Part shown: positions 59,752 to 64,000 of the stretch, in pieces | Layout of the letters: every line of letters begins with the position of its first letter | Position numbering within the stretch: position 1 is the stretch's first letter | Source: GCA-958296115 sp965222445 | GTDB lineage: Bacteria; Chloroflexota; Dehalococcoidia; Lucifugimonadales; CAJWER01 | DNA: 64,000 nt | Direction: 5' to 3' | NCBI GenBank assembly: GCA_965222445.1 | Contig: CBDCTY010000002.1 | Span: 2,356,001 to 2,420,000, forward strand | Translations under genes and position numbers: made by a program | The notes under the pieces: generated by a model | Seen by the model: only the letters and a program-made list of their open reading frames with translations | What the model was told of the DNA's origin: nothing | The model's database searches: none

Positions 59752-59966
59752 TTATGCCGGAAGTGTAGGCACCCGGCCGCTGTGTCCACACTAAGCCAAC
59801 AGATGGTTTGAGGATGCCGGCAACCCCCTGCCAACCGACGAGGGTGCGCCTGAACCGTCCCACCCCCAATACCCTCCAACACCACTCACACCACACCCTC
59901 CATCACCCGTATGCTATTATGTCCGCCGACGGACGGGGCCGACAGACCGCATCATCAGGGAGGCGC

Positions 59967-60686
59967 ATGATGACCACCAGGACCATAGCCGCGCCGACGG
60001 CCGGGCCGGAGCCTTTTCGTCGTCTGCCCGACGCGCCGAGGTGGGATATGCAAGAAGCCCCCTACATCTCCCATGCCCTGCTGAGCCTGATGCGCCGCTA
60101 CTCCGGCCGCCCCGACGTATTCGTTGCGGCCCGCGGCTACCTGTGCTCCGACACCGGCAGCGATCAAAGCGGGTGGCTGGCGCCCGACTGCATGGTCTCC
60201 TTTGGCGCATCGCCGGAGGCCGCCACACGCCGCAACGGATACGTGATAGCCGAGCAGGGCAAGCCGCCCGACTTCGTTCTGGAGGTAGCCTCCGAGACCA
60301 CCGGCAAGAGGGACTACACCGTCAAGCGGGACGGCTACGCCGCGTTCGGAGTGACCGAATACTTCCGCTTCGACTCCACCGGCGGCGAGTACCACGACCG
60401 ACCCCTCGCCGGGGACCGCCTCGTGGAAGGCGCATACAAGCCTATCCCCATCACCACCGACGCCGACGGAAACCTGCGCGGCTACAGCGAGACCCTCGGC
60501 CTCCACCTGTGCTGGGAGAACGGCCGGCTGCGCTTCTGGGACCCCAAGACAGGGGCCTACCTCAACGACTACGACGACGCCGAGGACGCCCGCCTCGCCG
60601 CCGAGGCCGAGCGGGACTGGGAGAGAGACGCACGCTTGGCTGCCGAAGCGGAGCTGCGGAGACTGCGAGAACGACTGGACCCGTAA
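59967..60686 (+). CDS. Uma2-family (DUF820) putative endonuclease
   Basis: 239 residues from ATG 59967 (GGGAGG upstream). Restriction-like fold pattern: GWLAPDCMVSFGASPE with the Asp, then PDFVLEVASETTGKRDYTVK with Glu-x-x-Ser in place of Glu-x-Lys, and KRDGYAAFGVTEYFRFDSTG. The C-terminus is a coiled-coil-like ARLAAEAERDWERDARLAAE tail, common in Uma2 proteins. The family is often in many copies in genomes, and its role is unclear. It stands alone. Confidence 0.8.
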   Translation: MMTTRTIAAPTAGPEPFRRLPDAPRWDMQEAPYISHALLSLMRRYSGRPDVFVAARGYLCSDTGSDQSGWLAPDCMVSFGASPEAATRRNGYVIAEQGKPPDFVLEVASETTGKRDYTVKRDGYAAFGVTEYFRFDSTGGEYHDRPLAGDRLVEGAYKPIPITTDADGNLRGYSETLGLHLCWENGRLRFWDPKTGAYLNDYDDAEDARLAAEAERDWERDARLAAEAELRRLRERLDP

Positions 60687-61022
60687 CCGCTCACACTCGG
60701 CAGGGCTGCACGGTGGCCCGCGGGTTTGAACGTTCCAATCCGCCCCTGCGATCTACCGGCCCGCACGCTTACTCGCCGCTCCGTGGCTAGGGTTCGTTAT
60801 CGGCGAACCTAGGGATGGTCTGAATAAGTCCGTGGACTGCAGCTCCACCACTAACCAATCCGGCCCTGCTCCATGTTGTCCCAAAACACCCCCTCCCCCC
60901 CCCCCCCCAAGCGTAGCTGAGATAGGCGCATCGGGTACCCAGGCGCGCCGTATGGTTCCTCCAGTATCCCACTCCAAGTGTGGTAACATATGTGGGAACA
61001 GTTCGTAACGGAGGGGGCCTCT
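60687..61022. other. Gap before the integrase: hairpin and C14 tract
   Basis: CTAGGGTTCG and CGAACCTAG (60787-60812) form a hairpin with a 7-base loop. A run of 14 C lies at 60895-60908. GGAGG precedes the integrase ATG. No tRNA or clear attachment site was found. Confidence 0.5.
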
Positions 61023-62171
61023 ATGGCACTATCGGCGACGCGGGTCAAGGCCCTGAAAGAACCGGGGCGGTACTCCGATGGCGGAGGCCTGCACCTATAC
61101 ATCGGCAAGGCGGGACGCAAGTCGTGGGTCCTGCGCATCACCATCGACGGACGGCGACGCGATATCGGCTTGGGCGGATTTCCGTCCGTAAGCCTGGCTC
61201 GAGCTCGCGAGGAGGCGGCGGATAACCGGGCCGCAGTTGCGGAGGGTCGCGATCCTCTGGCTGACAAGCACGCGCCTGCGATCCCGACTTTCAAGGAAGC
61301 CGCCTGTGCCGTTCATGAGGCGAACAAACCCCGTTGGCGCAACGCTAGGCACATCGCCAGCTGGATGCAGACTCTGGAGCGTCACGCCATGCCGACGCTG
61401 AGCAACACACCCCTGGACCGGATAGATCGCGGCGATGTGCTGCGAGTCCTCACCCCGATATGGACGACCCGGCCTGAGACAGCCCGTAGGGTGCGTCAAC
61501 GGATGCGGACCGTCTTTCGATGGGGAATGGCGCACGGCTTCATGGAGACGAACCCTGCGGGGGAAGCGATCGACGGGGCGTTGCCCCCTATGCCGAAGGT
61601 AAAGGCACACCTGAGGGCGCTGCCCTATCAGGAAGTAGGTTCGGCGCTCGAAACCGTTGATGCCACCCAGGCCTCAATCCCGGCCAAGTTGTGCTTCCGG
61701 TTCCTGGTTCTCACGGCGGCGCGCTCCGGCGAGGCTAGGAGTGCTACGTGGGAAGAGATCGATCTCCAGGATCAAGTGTGGCGGATACCGTCTGAGCGGA
61801 TGAAAGCAGGCATGGAGCATCGGGTGCCCCTTAGCGTACAGGCACTCGACCTACTTGGCGAAGCATCTGCATTGCGTGATGAATCCGAATTAGTGTTCCC
61901 ATCGCCGCTGAGGCCGGGTTCGTCGATGTCCGGCATTACGCTGACCAAGGTTCTCCGTTCAACCGGCCTCGCGGAACGGGCGACCGTCCATGGGTTCCGC
62001 AGCAGCTTCAAGAACTGGACACTGGAGCAAACGGACACCCCCTGGGCAGTCTCAGAGTCGGCGCTTGCCCATATCCTGGGCAATTCGACCGAACAGGCCT
62101 ACGCCAGGTCCGACCTATTCGAGCGGCGGCGCGCACTGATGCAGCTTTGGGCAGACTACCTGACCGGCTAA
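61023..62171 (+). CDS. Tyrosine recombinase (integrase) with DUF4102-type arm domain
   Basis: 382 residues from ATG 61023. Arm-binding domain: YSDGGGLHLYIGKAGRKSWV and GLGGFPSVSLARAREEAADN. Core-binding helix region around 100-200. The catalytic domain has Arg in LTAARSGEARSATWEEI, Lys in SERMKAGMEHRVPLS, His-x-x-Arg in VHGFRSSFKNW, His in ALAHILGN and Tyr in TEQAYARSDL. This is the P4/phage-type integrase of genomic islands. With the AlpA-like gene on its right, it marks an integrated element that continues to the right edge. Confidence 0.92.
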   Translation: MALSATRVKALKEPGRYSDGGGLHLYIGKAGRKSWVLRITIDGRRRDIGLGGFPSVSLARAREEAADNRAAVAEGRDPLADKHAPAIPTFKEAACAVHEANKPRWRNARHIASWMQTLERHAMPTLSNTPLDRIDRGDVLRVLTPIWTTRPETARRVRQRMRTVFRWGMAHGFMETNPAGEAIDGALPPMPKVKAHLRALPYQEVGSALETVDATQASIPAKLCFRFLVLTAARSGEARSATWEEIDLQDQVWRIPSERMKAGMEHRVPLSVQALDLLGEASALRDESELVFPSPLRPGSSMSGITLTKVLRSTGLAERATVHGFRSSFKNWTLEQTDTPWAVSESALAHILGNSTEQAYARSDLFERRRALMQLWADYLTG

Positions 62172-62244
62172 GCTCAAGGGAAGCCGAAACAGCGAGATCC
62201 AAGTCGACGGTTCCGGTCGTCCAGGCTGTCTTGGGTGGGCCAGA

Positions 62245-62430
62245 CTAGCTCCTCGCTGTCGGCCGTGACTCCAGCCAGGCCGTGATGTCGCTCGCCCTCC
62301 ACCTGACGGCAGTGGACCCGACCCTTACTGGCAGTGGGAATTCTCCGTCCTGCATGAGCCGATAGATCGCCGAGCGGCTCATCCCCGTGATTTCCTCAAC
62401 CTGTCGACGCCTCAGCAGTCTGTCATGCAT
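62245..62430 (-). CDS. AlpA-family excisionase/regulator
   Basis: 61 residues from ATG 62430 (GGAGG nine bases upstream). Winged helix-turn-helix of the AlpA/MerR type: LLRRRQVEEITGMSRSAIYR, LMQDGEFPLPVRVGSTAVRW, SDITAWLESRP. It controls integrase expression or excision in P4-like islands. It converges with the integrase gene. Confidence 0.88.
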   Translation of the reverse strand: MHDRLLRRRQVEEITGMSRSAIYRLMQDGEFPLPVRVGSTAVRWRASDITAWLESRPTARS

Positions 62431-62723
62431 TGTCAACACCTCCTCCTCGCTAGACTGGGGACGCCACGACGTCCCAGTAGGGGAAGCGTAGACCTGCGCG
62501 CCGCCCAAAAGAGGGTCATTAAGTCGGGAGTGTGTTGAGACTTTGTATCGGGAGTCGCCCCTACGCACGAGACAACCGCCCTCGGCAAGGGTCCCGTTGT
62601 CTCCACCAGTCCATGACCAGAGGGAGGCAAAAGTAATTGTCGCTGATCACTCGGGGGCAGCGTGAACCGGCCTCTCGTCGATAGAAGGACGGGAGGCATC
62701 GTAGCCTGTGCGAGGCTCAAGCC
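62431..62723. other. Intergenic stretch upstream of the AlpA-like gene
   Basis: The leader of the AlpA-like gene lies here. The minus open frame that crosses it shows no protein-like pattern. No repeat recognised. Confidence 0.4.
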
Positions 62724-63275
62724 TCAGTGGTATGGGAATAGCCCGGTGCGTTTGGCCATGGCCTCCGAATGTTTCCGCAACACGGGCTCGAAAGGCCTCT
62801 TAGATGTGCGCTCTTTCCAGATGCTCCCCACTCTGTCGTCGGAAGGCTTATACCCCAGCGCCTCTGACACGATACGACATCCGGAGACGGGACTACCATT
62901 CGGCGGTACACCAACCCTCTGCAGGACCGAGATGGTGAGCTCAATCTGGAAGTTACGCCTGACGTGGGCCGAATTGACGGGGCGATGGCGTGGGAGAGGC
63001 TTCCTCGCGGGACGCGTTAGGTCCCCGCTGGCAGCCTTCCGCCGCCACTTCGCTAGCGAGCTGGGGATGGTCTGCCCCCGGCTGTCCAGTCCCTCCCATA
63101 AGCGCCCGAGAGCGTCGAAGTAGACCCGGCTGGATCGGGATAGCCTGATGTACGCTCGCAACGCGGGGCGGGAGGGTAGTCCGTTGGGAGACAGCCATTG
63201 GTCTGTCTGAGCTTTCAACACGGCTGCGTACTCCCACTCGGAGTCTAACCGTCTCGTGTCCGGGACGGGGGTCAA
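62724..63275 (-). CDS. Hypothetical protein of the integrated element
   Basis: 183 residues. Basic and helical: LKAQTDQWLSPNGLPSRPAL, RLSRSSRVYFDALGRLWEGL, RRNFQIELTISVLQRVGVPP and SEALGYKPSDDRVGSIWKER. The last part resembles short predicted helices seen in proteins encoded near AlpA in islands. No family recognised. It lies 15 bases after the next upstream gene in the same direction. Confidence 0.5.
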   Translation of the reverse strand: MTPVPDTRRLDSEWEYAAVLKAQTDQWLSPNGLPSRPALRAYIRLSRSSRVYFDALGRLWEGLDSRGQTIPSSLAKWRRKAASGDLTRPARKPLPRHRPVNSAHVRRNFQIELTISVLQRVGVPPNGSPVSGCRIVSEALGYKPSDDRVGSIWKERTSKRPFEPVLRKHSEAMAKRTGLFPYH

Positions 63276-63290
63276 CAGTGGCCTGGCAAC

Positions 63291-63797
63291 CTAGAGGCCC
63301 TCCTGATGAGAAGGGGGGTGTCTACTGTCGGTAGAGCCACATCCCGCCCTCCGTCGGGCGGCCCGCCGATATAGACGGGTGAGAAGTTCACGTTCGGGAA
63401 AGTTCTGCCACCCCTCCCTCACTTCAGCCCTCATGCAGTCCACAATGGCATCCTTCTCAGCTTTCCTATCCCTCCGCTCCACGGCCTGGCGAATGCGTTT
63501 CTCCGCTTCTTCCATGTCGGGTGCGCCGATCCCGCAGGCCTGGGGACCGCAAGCAACTTCTTCAATGAGCAGCAGGCGCGTTTCCACGAGCCACCGGTTG
63601 TTGGGGTCCAACTCGGCGAATCCTTCCGGTAACGCGCTCCTCCCTTTCGTCGGGCGGCGCCTGAGGTCTGTGAGGTCACCACGAACATACGCCGCCTTAC
63701 CAGCGTGCCTCAGGGCGCCCGGGAGGACGGCGCGGGTGAGGTGGCGGTCCGTCCGGCAGCAGACGGCGGAGCGCACCATCTCGCCCCTACGATCCAT
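63291..63797 (-). CDS. Hypothetical protein of the integrated element
   Basis: 168 residues. Rich in Arg and Glu, with a long helical stretch (DMEEAEKRIRQAVERRDRKA, then EKDAIVDCMRAEVREGWQNF) and ERELLTRLYRRAARRR. No family recognised. Its ATG is 8 bases after the stop of the partial gene at the window edge, so it is in an operon with it. Confidence 0.5.
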   Translation of the reverse strand: MDRRGEMVRSAVCCRTDRHLTRAVLPGALRHAGKAAYVRGDLTDLRRRPTKGRSALPEGFAELDPNNRWLVETRLLLIEEVACGPQACGIGAPDMEEAEKRIRQAVERRDRKAEKDAIVDCMRAEVREGWQNFPERELLTRLYRRAARRRAGCGSTDSRHPPSHQEGL

Positions 63798-63804
63798 CGC
63801 TCAC

Positions 63805-64000
63805 CTATTGAGACCGGGGCATGGCACCAGCGTAGCCGTGCGGCAGCACCAGCTCCCTGGTGCACTCACACGCCCACTGGAAGGGCCCGGCTGCCGTCAC
63901 CACCTCGCCGCTGGTCCCACAGCGCCAACACGAGCCAGAGCAGAGCGGGAGCCTCTGGACGCACGGGGCTGCAGGTACCTGCCGGGCGGGTGGAGCTCGG
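63805..64000 (-). CDS. Partial Cys-rich protein at the window edge
   Basis: The minus frame enters from base 64000 and ends at TAG 63805-63807. The 64 residues seen include LPLCSGSCWRCGTSGEVVTA and WACECTRELVLPHGYAGAMP. The Cys-x2-Cys pairs suggest a zinc ribbon. The N-terminus is outside the window. It is close to the 63797 start, so it is the first visible gene of the minus-strand run of the element. Confidence 0.5.
   Translation of the reverse strand, partial: RAPPARQVPAAPCVQRLPLCSGSCWRCGTSGEVVTAAGPFQWACECTRELVLPHGYAGAMPRSQ

Noticed and set aside
1..64000. tRNA or rRNA genes
   Set aside because: I looked for T-loop-like GTTCGAATC motifs with matching acceptor stems and found none; the integrase has no visible tRNA target.

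Overview
The window looks like part of a high-GC bacterial chromosome. I infer a member of the Chloroflexota, most likely Dehalococcoidia of the SAR202 type. The inference rests on the gene content: a luciferase-like flavin oxidoreductase, a phosphotriesterase-like amidohydrolase, sialidase and VPS10-type propeller proteins, a D-amino-acid aldolase/dehydratase and a gamma-glutamyltransferase. It also rests on the very many intergenic palindromes and the frequent TTG and GTG starts. No rRNA, tRNA or CRISPR array was recognised, so the taxonomy is not proven.

Layout. 1-2.5 kb: ISAs1 and IS66 transposase remnants and small secreted or membrane proteins. 2.6-8.1 kb: a defence cluster with a Phd/PIN pair, a DUF433/VapC45-type pair, a methyltransferase fused to an Mrr-like nuclease, and an ATPase/TOPRIM-like pair. 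8.3-11.6 kb: a reversed phage remnant (terminase, portal) followed by a toxin-antitoxin pair. 11.9-14.0 kb: an AT-richer ATPase plus DUF4435-type pair resembling PARIS (AriA/AriB). 14-17.5 kb: sialidase, tandem 136-bp repeats, luciferase-like oxidoreductase and EVE protein. 18.1-20.4 kb: a methyltransferase/TdeIII-like restriction pair. 20.6-31 kb: metabolic genes, an MNT/HEPN pair whose HEPN gene is destroyed by a small mobile element, threonine synthase with a MoaD/ThiS protein, and a NYN protein. 31.1-41.5 kb: a thiamine-dependent E1-like gene and an SDR gene whose converging 3' ends occur again as scars around inserted defence genes (single-chain restriction-modification enzyme, HEPN-like protein, BrnT/BrnA). 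41.5-47.6 kb: CinA, 2-hydroxyacid dehydrogenase, a large propeller protein and a methyltransferase. 47.7-56.8 kb: a cell-envelope block of lipoproteins and surface proteins with Pro/Thr-rich stalks. 56.8-60.7 kb: gamma-glutamyltransferase, zinc-free alcohol dehydrogenase-like protein and Uma2 protein. 61-64 kb: integrase, AlpA-like regulator and unknown genes of an integrated element that runs off the right edge.

The most unusual gene lies at 51241-52782 on the minus strand. It is one continuous frame with two in-frame TGA codons, each in the same Trp-TGA-Pro-Val-Cys context inside a thioredoxin-like domain, and each followed by the same short hairpin with a G in its loop. I read it as a lipoprotein with two selenocysteine thioredoxin domains joined by a Pro/Thr-rich linker. 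It heads an operon with a phosphotriesterase-like protein and an HExxH lipoprotein.

Other themes are: (i) a family of short elements with TACCA/TGGTA ends and 3-bp TTA/TAA target duplications (six copies, one inside the HEPN gene); (ii) near-identical promoters placed so that transcription should begin at the start codon (leaderless) in front of two paralogous genes, with similar spacing at two further genes; (iii) intergenic palindromes that have become part of coding sequence in one of those paralogues.
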